From contig JASANH010000846.1 of assembly GCA_030248295.1 (NCBI GenBank), positions 62,001 to 126,000 on the forward strand: a stretch of DNA of 64,000 nt. Direction: 5' to 3'. The translations under genes were made by a program, and so were the position numbers. This document shows, one piece after another, positions 1 to 10,778 of this stretch; position 1 is the first letter of the stretch; each line of letters opens with the position of its first letter. The DNA comes from Mesodorylaimus sp. YZB2_4 (Eukaryota > Nematoda > Enoplea > Dorylaimida > Dorylaimidae). A model generated the notes under the pieces. That model was given only the letters and a program-made list of their open reading frames with translations, ran no database searches and was not told the DNA's origin.

Positions 1-143
1 CATGAAGTCCAAGTCAGAGTGCACGTTAGGGCCACCTCGAATTAGTGAAAATGTCTTTGCGGTCTGTCTACCGCGGGAATAAGCATATGATCTGACAACT
101 AATCGTTTCCGCCCAAGCCTCACAGCCACCCTTACGTTGTTAG

Positions 144-1245
144 ATCGAATATGAAGCAAAAGTGGACTGGTTGTGTATGGCATCATTCAGAGGCGAGCAA
201 GAGGACGTCGAGACCATGCAGGATATCAACATGATCCTTCTGCACAACATCTTACCGAATCATGTGGCTGATCATTTCCTTCGACCGGAACGACCACCCG
301 AAGTGAACAGGCCCCTCGAAAGCCTGGAGTGTCCATTTTTGGTCATGTGCCCTTTTCTACTTTCAGGAACTTTATCACGAGAATCATCCCTACGTGTGTG
401 TTATGTTCGCTTCCATTCCCAACTTCAAGGACTTCTGGTCCCAGTGGGACTTTAGTCGACAACTCGAGTGCCTTCGTTTGCTCAATGAAATCGTATGCGA
501 ATTTGACAAGGTGACCCACTTTATGCCCGTTAACTCCCTAATGCAATTTCAGCATAAGTGCTTTCTCCTTTTTTATGTTCAGCTCTTGGCCAAGTTGAAG
601 TATAGCAACGTGGAAAAGATTAAAACCGTAGGCAGCACTTACATGGCCGTTTGCGGATTACACTCCAATCCGGCCATGCAATTGGTGAGTGCCAATCGAT
701 TCGTGCAATGAGTCCAGTTTTTTATACAAAAAAGTGCCAATTCGATCAGGACCCTCGCCGTTTTACTGCCATTATGGTAGAATTTGCCATCGCAATGATG
801 AACTTGTTGGAACAGATCAATCGTGACGCTTTTCAGAATTTTCAGCTTCGAATTGGTAATTCGATTTTGCAAAGCAAACCGAAAAAAAGTGAACTGATTG
901 CCCAGTACATTTTAGGCATGAGTTTCGGTCCAGTTATTGCTGGCGTCATCGGCGCTCAGAAACCCCAATACGACATTTGGGGTAACACAGTGAACGTGGC
1001 CAGCCGGATGGACACGCATGGGGTGATGGGAAAAATTCACGTGCGTTGCGCACCGCCCCCTTTTTTCGGCAAAATTAAATTTGGCGTGCCAATTTTTCTA
1101 GGTGACCCAAGATGCCGCCGCGGCGTTGCAAGCATGTGGCTACGAGGTGGAATCGCGAGGATTGATCAGAATAAAGGGAATCAAACATGAAGTGGAAACT
1201 TACTTTGTGCATCCGCCTGTCGACAGACGGTCCGTGGCTTATTAG
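144..1245 (+). CDS. Membrane adenylyl cyclase, C-terminal catalytic (C2) region, 5' partial
   Basis: This is the 3' part of a class III adenylyl cyclase, which makes cAMP from ATP at the plasma membrane. Proposed exons are 144-302, 367-510, 583-684, 750-855, 916-1040 and 1102-1245; all join in frame with GT/AG borders and end at TAG. The first exon is the helical segment before the C2 domain (EDVETMQDINMILLHNILP). The C2 core follows with VCVMFASIPNFKDFW, VEKIKTVGSTYMAVCGL and GPVIAGVIGAQKPQYDIWGN followed by TVNVASRMDTHG. The Asn and Arg of NVASR, which act on the purine and transition state in C2 domains, are present. The C-terminus is short after the domain. Transmembrane segments and the C1 domain must lie to the left of the window. 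Family is clear; the isoform is not. Confidence 0.93.
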
Positions 1246-3169
1246 GTTTCTATATTGCGCATGAACACGGTGTATAATGTCTGTCCGATACAGTATGGGT
1301 TGAGATAAGGGTATTGGATATTGACGATACGTCTACCGCAGATGCGTTATTCGATATGACCCCTACATGACTTATAAATCGAATCCTATGTACATGCTAA
1401 AGTAGTGATCACGCATTCAGTGATACAGGATGGCACATTTTTCATCACATCCTTGTGTGGTATGGTTTGCTCGTGACGTGCGCTCTCTTACGATAAGTCC
1501 CTTGATCAGCAAGGACTTAGAGCAGAAGACACTTCCTTCTTTCTAAGAAATTACGTTATCATACCACCTCCTCGAGGCTCAAAGGCGGACCCAACTACCG
1601 TTCAACATGACGTTGTTCAAAAACTCATGCCTAGGTATCTGGCCTGGTGGGATCAGTTTGGAGTGGGCGTGAGCGCGTGCGACGGTTTCTGAGGCCTCAA
1701 TGAAAAGACTAGCTTTATATTTCGTGAACTTCATTATTACAGCTCTATTTGTATTTTAATGAGTGCTTTCTTTGATGTGTTTTCTGGTTTCAGCTTCAGG
1801 CAGTAGGAAGAACATTCCTGCCAGCGGAGTCCACTAATGAGCAGCAAAGGGTGCGAAACCTAAAAAAAGACTCATTTCATTTTCGGACCTCACGTCGAGC
1901 TTTGGAGCCTGCTGGCAGTTTGGAGCCTATCTTGTTATAGGACCTCATAAAAAGCCTCCGCATTGGCTCTTTGTAATTAGAAACTCTGTGGTACAGCAAA
2001 GTAGATCAAGGAAAGCAGAGCGAGCACATGCTGTAAACTCAAGGAGAGGATTGCACGATCTGAATTTAGTCATGTCATTTTTCAAACTTCCACGTGAAAT
2101 CGCGTCATGTTAGAGAATTCCATCCAGCCCTCGTGTATGGAGGAGATGGTATGGAAACCAAAGTTTCCCTACATCTTGGCAATAGTGCAACAAGATCCGA
2201 ATCTCCGGATTCAATAACCTTATCCGCTTCTCTGATTGAGCGATTTTGTTCGCGGCCAGAAGGGGATGCATGATGCTCGTGCATACGCCAGAAACAGATT
2301 CAAGCATTGGTCGCTATTAGCCAGTACGAAAGTCGATACGTGCCTAACGTAATGCGTTGGCAAGAATTGATTAAGCTCGATTTTTTCAACCCGCAACCCA
2401 GTAGCCACCAGGCGAGGAGAACTTTTAAAATAACACTTCCTGAAGCAGTTGCGATTTGACTCTCGTTTCGACACTAGAGATAACTCCCGTGGTTTCGACC
2501 ACCCGCTTTCCTAATGCACTTGTTTCAATTAACCAGCGTCCATTCTCACTCGCCATTCACGGTGCCGAAGGAAGTGTCTCGGGAAGCCCACTCATTGACT
2601 TCGACGCGTAAACACCAAATCCGAGCTGGACCCCGCTGGTGCCCTACGCAATCTCGCGGGCGCACTCTTGATCACGTGGATCATGGAAAAGAGGGGAAGC
2701 GGGGGAAAAGTTCTTTAATGGTTTCCTAACTTACTTCGTGTAAGGAAACGAGACTGGGCGTGGTTGCAGCGTGGACGGCTGGCTACGTAATCACTCATCT
2801 CGGCGGATCCTATCCACTAATCATTAGCCGGAAGACGGGCTATGGTGTGAAGCTAGCCCGAAGAAAAGTTTCCGTTTAGGAAAGCTCGCCTTCTGGGGCG
2901 TCGACGATTCCACTTTGCCTAGTCGTCAGCGGCTAGCACTTGTTGAAGCTAGGTCGTAGCAAAAGTCGTTGCCGAGGGTCTCTTCTCTACGTGTCCTACA
3001 TTTTCCATTTCCGTTCTCCTAATAGGGCTCGGCGGACGAGATTGCATCGGCGCGACCAAGCTGCAAGTAAGGGAACCTTCTTAGAGCTCCGTCTCCCATC
3101 TTCCATCTAACCGACCGAACACACCTTCCAGCCCAGCCAGAAGAAGCTTGTACGTCGTCGCAACCAGTT
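1246..3169. other. Intergenic region, no gene seen
   Basis: About 1.9 kb between the cyclase stop and the first receptor. No open frame here has domain-like content or splice-consistent neighbours. The last 100-150 bases before 3170 are probably the 5' leader of the receptor. Confidence 0.5.
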
Positions 3170-4438
3170 ATGGATCTCCTGTCCGAGTACTTGTCTTCCT
3201 GGGCCGATTATTATGAATCCGCCAGAAACGATAGCTCTGCCGTCATCGACGATACTGATGCAATGACCGAAACCACTCCGGCCGATTACTCCGTCTTCGC
3301 CTTACTCGAGACACTATCGGTTCTGGGCTTAGCGGGTAATACTGTATTCCTGTACATTATATTCCGATACAAGCACTATCACAAACCATCCTACATCCTA
3401 CTGGCCAGTCTAGCGTTCGCGGACATTATCCACTGTCTGGTTATGGCCGCCTATTTCTACCCGCCCATAGTGACCAAGAAGAACCCGTTCGAGAGACTTG
3501 CCTCTCGTATCATCATGTCCGTCGAGTGGGCTGCCTGGGGCGTCACACTGACCCACATGTTGGGGCTGGCTACCGATAGATTCGTGGCCGTGTCCTGCTG
3601 CTATCGATACGCCAAGGTGATCACCCCGAGCCGCGCCCTGGTATTCGTGGGTACAGTATGGACGGGCATGATGGCACTGACAATTGGCATCATGGTCAAG
3701 GGGCACTGCTGCCTAATCATACCAGCCCCCGGCTATTACACGTTTACTTTCGAGAAGGCCCCCAAAGGCACTTTGAATATTTATCAGAAAATATTTGTCC
3801 CATGCGAAAGTTTGAGCGTGGCCGCCATCGGCATTGTGACCCCGTTGACACTACTAAAATATTGTATGCTGCGAAAGAGACTGAAGCGAGATCGCAGCGT
3901 GCACAGTGGTGGATCGACAAACGTATCTCGAATATCGTTGAGTAAACGCGAAAGCAAAGTTTTACTGCAGATCGCCGTGGTGACACTCATCTTCTTCCTA
4001 TACATGATCAATTACTATCTCTTCTACTACATCGTCGGCCTGACTAGCAAATGGGAGACCATGTTCAACAGCTTGCTATACTGCTTCAACAGCATGGTCC
4101 ACCCCTTCATTTACTTCGGATTCAATCGATTACTGAGGAAGCAATTGATCGACTGCTGCACGGGTCATGCGTTATGCTGCTCCAAAGAAAGTCAGCACAT
4201 GCACATGACACCCAGTGGTCATCGCGGCATCGCCTCCTCACCATATACTACCACCTGGTCATACAGATTCCGTTCGCGCATGTCAGGATGGCGGCAGAAT
4301 ACGCGTCAGGGCATGGTAAGCCGAGGTTCGTCCTATAAGCGATCAAAGCTGGAGAATAACAACGAAACTTTTGGAAGACGACGAAGCGTGCGGTCAAACA
4401 TCGAAATGACACCCGTAAATGGAAGTGTAATTCTCTGA
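3170..4438 (+). CDS. Nematode-type rhodopsin-like 7TM receptor
   Basis: Intronless frame of 422 residues starting at ATG 3170. Seven hydrophobic segments are visible: TM1 contains LGLAGNTVFLYIIF with the class A Gly-Asn pair, TM2 has SLAFADIIHCLVMAAYF with the conserved Asp, and TM3 ends in TDRFVAVSCCYRY, a DRY variant (DRF). TM7 reads FNSMVHPFIYFGFN, where NPxxY has become HPFIY. The tail is about 100 residues, basic and rich in Ser and Arg. The pattern fits the large chemosensory/srx-srsx style receptor families of nematodes better than a conserved neuropeptide receptor, but no ligand can be named. It faces a second receptor gene on the other strand. Confidence 0.85.
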   Translation: MDLLSEYLSSWADYYESARNDSSAVIDDTDAMTETTPADYSVFALLETLSVLGLAGNTVFLYIIFRYKHYHKPSYILLASLAFADIIHCLVMAAYFYPPIVTKKNPFERLASRIIMSVEWAAWGVTLTHMLGLATDRFVAVSCCYRYAKVITPSRALVFVGTVWTGMMALTIGIMVKGHCCLIIPAPGYYTFTFEKAPKGTLNIYQKIFVPCESLSVAAIGIVTPLTLLKYCMLRKRLKRDRSVHSGGSTNVSRISLSKRESKVLLQIAVVTLIFFLYMINYYLFYYIVGLTSKWETMFNSLLYCFNSMVHPFIYFGFNRLLRKQLIDCCTGHALCCSKESQHMHMTPSGHRGIASSPYTTTWSYRFRSRMSGWRQNTRQGMVSRGSSYKRSKLENNNETFGRRRSVRSNIEMTPVNGSVIL

Positions 4439-4907
4439 CCGCAGCAGAGTATTCTGGGTTGATTCAGTGTTCTGTGTTCTCTAAGCTCAGATGGTTATTC
4501 CCGCATAGAGCTCATTTCCGCACGTTATTGAGTATCTGCCCGGTTACCTCGAATCCAGAGGACATAATCAAAGCACGTAAGACAAGCTCTCTTATTTGTA
4601 TTCTACTGCTGTATTGCTGCTCTTGAACAGAATTTTTAAATATTGTATGATTTCTAATGATTTATTGATTAGCTAATTTCAGTTTGTGCTAGCATAAAAG
4701 AGCTTCTAATAAGTAGAACTCGTACCGTCCTTTATTTCCTCAGTTTGTCCCCAGATGGCTTTGCTATCGAGAGCAACCAGGCCCCTCTTCATACCCTTTT
4801 TCACACTGCAAAAAGAAATCCATCGAGTTTGAGTATCGTGAAAGCGAACTCGCTCTTGACATTCTTTGGTTGACTTAGTCACAAGTGAAGAGCAAATGAT
4901 GTTTTTC
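4439..4907. other. Short convergent intergenic region
   Basis: AT-rich 3' flank shared by the two convergent receptor genes. Nothing else is recognised. Confidence 0.5.
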
Positions 4908-6077
4908 TCAGGAAACTCGTGTTAACCGACGATCGCTGAGGCAGGCCACGATCGGATCAAGAATTGCACGCAGGCAACAAATAACGCAAGATATCCACGC
5001 GATTAACATAAAATATAAACAATCATCTTTAAGTGCAAATTGAAAAATTTTTGTTTCCGCAGCGCAGTAATTGTCTAATTTTACAAATTCGAGTACTTGT
5101 GTGACGGATTGGCGATAAACAGTTAGTACGAATATAGCTGGCAGAAAGGACAGCGAGAAGACAGTCATACGATAAGAGAGTACCAAAATTCGATCCCTAT
5201 GTCGCCGTCGAGCGATGGCAGCGAACTCGGAACTGACATTTCGTCTGATTTTCTGAACCCGGGTAATATTTTTCAATGCTTTGAATGTCATGGCGAAGGC
5301 AGTCAGAGTCGATGGGACAATAATAATTAACACTGTTAACTGAACGTCTATGACCAGTGTTGTGCACACTTTGGTGCAGGCAGGTTCAGTCAAGAGGACA
5401 CCCGATACGAAGCCAATGACCAATGCTACTACCCAATCCAGGCCCATGGCTATGATACAACGTCGTACAGTAATCTTTGTCCTGTACGCGATAGGATAAG
5501 CTACAGCCACATATTGATCGGCTGCCGCAGCGATATAAGTGAAAGTCAATATCCATCCTGCAACTATAAATGCACAAATTAGTGCTAAGAGGGTCCTTGT
5601 CGTGTCGCCGAATCGAAGTGGGGCACTGGCGTGAAATAAGGCCGATTGTAGTATGAGCGAGGTAGCCACACTCCCTGTCGTGATCAGATCAGAAATACAG
5701 CGATTTATTTCGAACAAGTACCGTTTCGAAATGCCATGACCCTTGTACATTTTCCGACCCACAAGAGCCAAGTGCAGTGCATTTAATAGGAATGCCATGG
5801 TTTCGATTGCAATCCATAAAGGCAATAATATAGGCTCCCATTTTTCGTAGGATCGAAATGTTTCGAACGATTTTGAATACTCGCTTTCATTGATCAATGA
5901 GCAATAGTTGTGTCGAAATGGATCATCATTTTCAGATGAATCCATTTCAAAAAGTTCAGACTCGAGTTCAATATTTGTTGCGTCTAATAGTGCGCTTACC
6001 TGTCGCAGTCTTGGCAGGCACGCCCAAAAGGCCAAGACGAATGACAACGAGATAACAGCTGTTTGGTGACAGGGCAT
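4908..6077 (-). CDS. Divergent 7TM receptor with N-terminal signal-like segment
   Basis: The open frame runs up to 6209 without an ATG; the first ATG is at 6077 and is chosen because it begins MPCHQTAVISLSFVLAFWAC, a good signal-peptide-like segment. This gives 389 residues. An acidic extracellular region of about 60 residues with an N-glycosylation sequon (INES) precedes TM1 (PLWIAIETMAFLLNALHLAL). TM3 ends in AAADQYVAVAYPIAYRTK, so DRY is DQY. The third cytoplasmic loop is basic (ARRRHRDR). TM7 reads CVICCLRAILDPIVACLSD, where NPxxY is replaced by DPIVA. This is a class A-like receptor of nematode type with an unknown ligand. A short splice-like GTAAG lies at codon RQ/VS near residue 26, so an N-terminal intron cannot be excluded. 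Confidence 0.75.
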   Translation of the reverse strand: MPCHQTAVISLSFVLAFWACLPRLRQVSALLDATNIELESELFEMDSSENDDPFRHNYCSLINESEYSKSFETFRSYEKWEPILLPLWIAIETMAFLLNALHLALVGRKMYKGHGISKRYLFEINRCISDLITTGSVATSLILQSALFHASAPLRFGDTTRTLLALICAFIVAGWILTFTYIAAAADQYVAVAYPIAYRTKITVRRCIIAMGLDWVVALVIGFVSGVLLTEPACTKVCTTLVIDVQLTVLIIIVPSTLTAFAMTFKALKNITRVQKIRRNVSSEFAAIARRRHRDRILVLSYRMTVFSLSFLPAIFVLTVYRQSVTQVLEFVKLDNYCAAETKIFQFALKDDCLYFMLIAWISCVICCLRAILDPIVACLSDRRLTRVS

Positions 6078-7773
6078 TAAAAAAAGTAGGCCTGGTGTAA
6101 ATATGGAAACAAGGTAAGAGTCTGTTTGTAGAAAAGGGTTAAAAAAAGTGCGTCGCTCGGAGGAATCTGGATAGTTAGAGGGGAAGAATGCGCCTGATTG
6201 TGAGTGCAATGGAGACGGGTTGCAAGGATTCAGTTTGCATGTCTTGCTTTTATGACATCTGGTACGTATACAAATAGGGAGGCAGCCGGAATCAAAGTCT
6301 TAGGATACTGCGTGAGTCCAAATAGCAACTTCTCACAGGAAAGACGTTAACTGTGAGGACTCGATATCTGGCCAAAGTTCCCAATCCTGTGTTTACTTTT
6401 CAATTGAAAAAATTTCAGTGGGACCATCTATAAAGGACGTTCGCTGTCACGAGGCAGAGGGGCTAAAAGATTTCAGAAAACAGCGGATAAGAGTAGGGGT
6501 GTCGGAGAAGAGAGAATGTGCACTTTTGAGTTCCGAATTTGTCTGCAGTGCTGTTAGTTTTTGAAGGCCACTCGAGAATATGTGGACGTAATTGTTACCG
6601 CTCTTCTGATAGCGAAAAATTTTAAAGTTTTTCCTAGGAACTGCCCCTGCAGAAATGCTTTTTGAGGGGGAGAGTAGGGGTCTTTGCTTGCAGGGATCCC
6701 TTCGTGGAGGGCTGGACAGTACGCTGGCAAATGGAGGACAAATGTGCGTAAGGGATGAGAGATCAGGTTACCCATATGGCGCCTAGATGCGTAAGTCTTA
6801 GACCAATGTCACTACTTTGTCCAGACTGACCAAAAAGTAGCTAGTATTTGAAAGTAGCTATTATCACCGCACCTGACTAACGTTTTTTAAACCTTTTGAT
6901 TATTTTATGGACAGTAGAGTATCATTGGCGCCTAAAACACTCATAATACTTGATTTTTGGTTGTGGGTGGCTGCATGCATTCTGCGATGGAATTCTAGTC
7001 GCGGCCATTTTGTCGTGATCACACCGACACACGGAGGTCGGCCTTGAAGACATCTGTTTGCCAATATTCATTAAGAGTAAGGAAAAACGGGCAATTTATG
7101 ATGGCATTAATTCGGCAGTAGGCAAGTTTGCGCTGCCATGTCCATATGAACTCAGTAACAGCATCATACTGTACCAAGCTACTCTTCCATCGAGTGTATT
7201 GAAGCACTCCTATATTTTCCGAGCATAACAGCCCCACAATACTCACGAATCATGCATATTCTCTTCTCTGTTTGACCACCGCATCCAAGCACTAGAGGGC
7301 TCACACTCACGATCAGAGGGCACTGCAGCAACTGATTGTGCCTGCTGCAGTCATGTTCCAAGCATTCTTAAAACACTCTACGCATCAGGAAGCAGTATCA
7401 AAAAAGCCTGAGCTCAGAAAATTGAACTAGATTAATTAGATTTATGATAATTATCGGTTTTGATAGATGAAATTTGTGTCCAACACAAATTGCATCTATC
7501 AAAACATAAAGTTGGTATTCAAATTTTGAATCTCCCGCTTTTTGATCTTCAGGCGTCGTTTATAAGAATCTTACATATCTTTATTGTTGCAACTTTGATC
7601 GAACCAAAAGAAAAAAAGAAAAAGAAAAAGGAAGAACGGAACTAATAAGAAAGGTTTCCTAAAAAAATTAGTTTTGTCGAATGTCAGCACTCATATCGTG
7701 CCTTTAGATCGAACAAGGGATTTATTGATGGCAGCCAGCTCCGGTTTTTCTGTTAGACGTAGCGAGAAGAGAC
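6078..7773. other. Intergenic region with one strong hairpin
   Basis: Lies between the divergently transcribed receptor and TMEM242. I see no gene; the only structure is the inverted repeat at 7458-7504, plus an A-rich GA-interrupted tract near 7608-7635. Confidence 0.5.
7458..7504. repeat. Near-perfect hairpin, 22-bp arms
   Basis: Left arm 7458-7479 (begins TTTTGATAGATG) and right arm 7483-7504 (ends CATCTATCAAAA) are reverse complements with one mismatch and a 3-base CCA loop. It is 270 bp upstream of TMEM242. It could be a cruciform-prone repeat, a tiny hairpin element or part of a small RNA precursor; the very short loop argues against an ordinary miRNA. Confidence 0.8.
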
Positions 7774-8547
7774 ATGTCGGCCGGTTCTGAAGAGTTGTCC
7801 AACGCGAAGAAACGAAAGGAGAAAATTCTAGGTAAGTAGGTCATGGTATTGGGATCTGGCTGGAAGAGAGGAAGACGGCATGCGAGGCAACAGCTTAGGT
7901 CGGGTAAGCAATTGCAGAGAACTGTACATACCGCCCTTTCAAGTGAACGTGTGGGTTTCTCATCTGGGTAAGTGATAAGCTATTTGGTACATTACATCAT
8001 GCAGTGTAGTCTAGCAGCTTCGTTATTGCTGTACCTGTCATTTTCAGGAACGATCTTCTTGACCACGGTTGCCGGTGTATCGGCGCTAGGCGGATTTAGC
8101 TACGCGGTGGTCGCCGCCAAAAAACAGTCCCCGTCATCATTTTCGAAAGTAAAGCTCGCTGTTTCGGATTTATGAAATATATAAAGTCATTCTTTTTTAG
8201 GGGATAGAAAGCGGAGCATCGCTTGGTTTTAGAGCACTCGGTTGGGGCACCTTATTCGCAGTTGGCGGTGTGGGACTGTTGACATTCGGAGTCTTCCGCC
8301 TGTTGGGTGTTCGCAATGTAAGGTTGGTGAAATTCCTCTTAATCAGCGTTTATCGTGTCTCCGCTTTTAGTTGTCCGAATTCCGTGCCAAAGTAGAAAAT
8401 GAACTGAAACCTCGTGTTCCTCGTGTCAAGGAAGCTAATCCTCCTGGTCGACGTGATTTCGGCTCTATTCGTGAATTGTTCGAACATTTGTCGACGTTCA
8501 CATCAGATTATCCCAAAAAGACAGTACCCGATACGAAAAAGGACTGA
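7774..8547 (+). CDS. TMEM242: TMEM242 family mitochondrial membrane protein
   Basis: TMEM242 is a small inner-mitochondrial membrane protein that helps assemble the ATP synthase c-ring and complex I. Exons are 7774-7831, 8048-8148, 8201-8317 and 8371-8547, joined in frame. Two membrane segments are visible: TIFLTTVAGVSALGGFSYAV, followed by the family signature AAKKQSPSSFSK, and then GFRALGWGTLFAVGGVG, the LALRALGWGSLYAW-like segment of animal homologues. The C-terminus has the FRAKVENELK helix. The protein is about 150 residues, normal for the family. PIG-L starts 7 bases after the stop on the same strand, which suggests one transcription unit. Confidence 0.85.
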
Positions 8548-8554
8548 TATTTGA

Positions 8555-9397
8555 ATGAAAATGTGGGTTTCTCTAGTCGTCGGCTGCTGCTTAACGTACT
8601 TATTGGCCAGTATCTTAACGCATCGATATTTGTATCGGCGTCAACGTTCAAACGGTTGGAAACTTTTACGAGATGTTCGCCGAATATTGTTAGTGATCGC
8701 GCATCCCGATGACGAGTGCCTCTTCTTTGGACCACTTTTGCAAGGTCTGCTCAAAGGATCCCCGTCCAGTGAGGGCGATGATAGTGATGGGGACGAAGAG
8801 AATGAAGTCAAGAACAAGATGTTCGTCGAGCCTGACGTTCACATTTTATGCTTATCATCCGGCGATTTCCGACTACAAGGCAATGATCGGAAAGTGGAAT
8901 TTGTACGAAGCTGCAAGCAATTGGGCATTATTGACAGTCATGTCACAATGATCGAACATACCAAATTACCCGACGGGCCTTCGTTCGTTTGGAACAAGCA
9001 TTTGGTCAAGGAGATAGTCTTGCGGCACGTCGAACAGTTGGCCATCGATACTGTTGTGAGTTTTGACAGATACGGAGTCAGCGGGCACGCGAACCATGCA
9101 GCTATTTATATCGCCCTTCAGCAACTCTACAGCCGTGGTAAGCTGCCTGTGGACACTCGAGTATTTGTTCTGGAATCGGTCAATATTCTACGCAAATATA
9201 TCAGCCTGCTTGACGTACCTTGGTCGTGTTGGCGTTCCAATTATTGCTACGTGAATGGCTGGAGGGAGTATTCGCAATGCGTTGGGGCCATGAAAGAGCA
9301 CCAGAGCCAATTGGTATGGTTTCGCGTTCTCTATTTGTTATTCAGCCGGTATATGATCGTGAATACACTGAAACGCATTTCGCCCGTACCCAAGTGA
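8555..9397 (+). CDS. PIGL: PIG-L, N-acetylglucosaminyl-phosphatidylinositol de-N-acetylase
   Basis: PIG-L performs the second step of GPI-anchor synthesis on the cytoplasmic face of the ER, deacetylating GlcNAc-PI. The single-exon frame encodes 280 residues. Residues about 4-20 form one membrane anchor (SLVVGCCLTYLLASIL). The LmbE/PIG-L fold follows with the zinc-binding motif AHPDDECLFF near residue 50, LCLSSGDFRLQG, and the second metal motif SGHANHAAIY. An acidic insert (EGDDSDGDEENE) sits after the first motif. Two ATGs lie close together (8555 and 8561); the first is used here. The gene has no introns while its upstream neighbour has three. Confidence 0.93.
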   Translation: MKMWVSLVVGCCLTYLLASILTHRYLYRRQRSNGWKLLRDVRRILLVIAHPDDECLFFGPLLQGLLKGSPSSEGDDSDGDEENEVKNKMFVEPDVHILCLSSGDFRLQGNDRKVEFVRSCKQLGIIDSHVTMIEHTKLPDGPSFVWNKHLVKEIVLRHVEQLAIDTVVSFDRYGVSGHANHAAIYIALQQLYSRGKLPVDTRVFVLESVNILRKYISLLDVPWSCWRSNYCYVNGWREYSQCVGAMKEHQSQLVWFRVLYLLFSRYMIVNTLKRISPVPK

Positions 9398-10625
9398 TAG
9401 CCCGATCATCTGTTCAACCAGTTTCGCCTACCCCATTTTCGAATCCTTATTACTTTCTTCAATCCTCTTGAAAGCTAGTACCGTTTGTGGTTAGCCTTTC
9501 TTGCCCTGTCCGAGCTTTGTTAAACTGGTATCATTTCTGGTGCCAGTTCAGTTCGGCCTGTTTGTTTGCTTGGTTGGTTTTAGAAATAGCCTCGCAGTGA
9601 GAGGAATTTGTTTGAACACGGAAATAGTTGTAGGTTGTGCAGGGATTAGGGACACAGTGAAATAGTTGTGTGACTATCTGATTATAGGCTTGCTGTGCTA
9701 CGGTTTGTTTCTGTTCTGAGCGGCCACATTTTATTGTGCCTTTGGCTCTGATTATAGTGAGTATATGCGGGTTACCTCTTATACCATGACGATATTGCGA
9801 GTGGTCGTGACTGTTTCGCTATTCGTCATCAAGCTTGTGGGTGATGTTTTTCTTGTTGGGTCGCTTTATTCGTGTGGCTCCAACTGTTTGCTGTGATGTG
9901 GTAGAGTAAGAGGGAACTGATGTGGCGGTCATGCGTCAGAGCTGAATGCGGCTGGCGCCAGATTCAATGCGTGTGCCTAATGGAATCAGAGTTCAGCTGC
10001 ACCATAGGCATCAATTACAGTGGCAGTTTAGACAACAATACTTTAGAGATAGGCCGATAGCAAGCAAGGGTTGTCTGTTATCAAAGTTCGTGTCAGGCTT
10101 TGTGTTCTACATAGGTCAACGCCAGTAGAAGCGACTGGGCTCGAAAAGTGGGAAATGAAAAGCGAGAATAGAAGAGGGTTCTGTGAAAACAGACAACAGG
10201 GTGTCTGCAAAGCTGATAAGTACGCACGGCCTGATTAGCAAGGAGTTTGGGCCTCGTCGGTCTGCGGCCATGCATCTGTTGTTGCAGCGAGTGTTTTAAG
10301 ACATGAAAGGCTACCCTACCAAGGAGTGCCAGGTTACTCGATCAGCTCTTATAGTGTACCCGCGAAGTAGGGAGTCTTGTAAGAGGCAGAGAACGAGGGT
10401 GAAGATTTTTGTGACATGTAACCCTTATACGCGAAAAAAAGGGAAACAGAATAAAAGGTGAGACATACTGTAGAACCTCCTTGCTTATCGCTAGTGGATA
10501 ACAGTCATATTTAATTGGTTAATGACTATGAGCGACCGGAATAGGCGGATGCTCTTGGATCCCCTGTACCACGTCACGCACGCCAGGGTAGCCAAAAAAG
10601 TCCTCTGACCTAGCGGCCGCGGTAC

Positions 10626-10778
10626 GCAGCGGTTCGGCATTCGTCTCTTCACATTGCTTGGGAGCAAGGGGGCGGACTCGTCCCAGGTTCGATCCCCGAT
10701 GATAGAGGTCGGTTTGCGAACCATAAACCCTCGCTGACCTTGCACGCCAGGCCGTGGGTGATTCACCCGGTACCGTCG
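10626..10778 (+). repeat. tRNA-derived SINE fragment, copy A
   Basis: Matches 14107-14259 along its whole length at roughly 80% by eye. Pol III-type promoter boxes are visible: an A-box-like GCAGCGGTTCGGCATTCG at the start and a B box GGTTCGATCCC about 60 bases on, spacing that fits a tRNA-like head with a long variable arm. The body GTTTGCGAACCATAAACCCT is shared with copy B. Confidence 0.7.
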
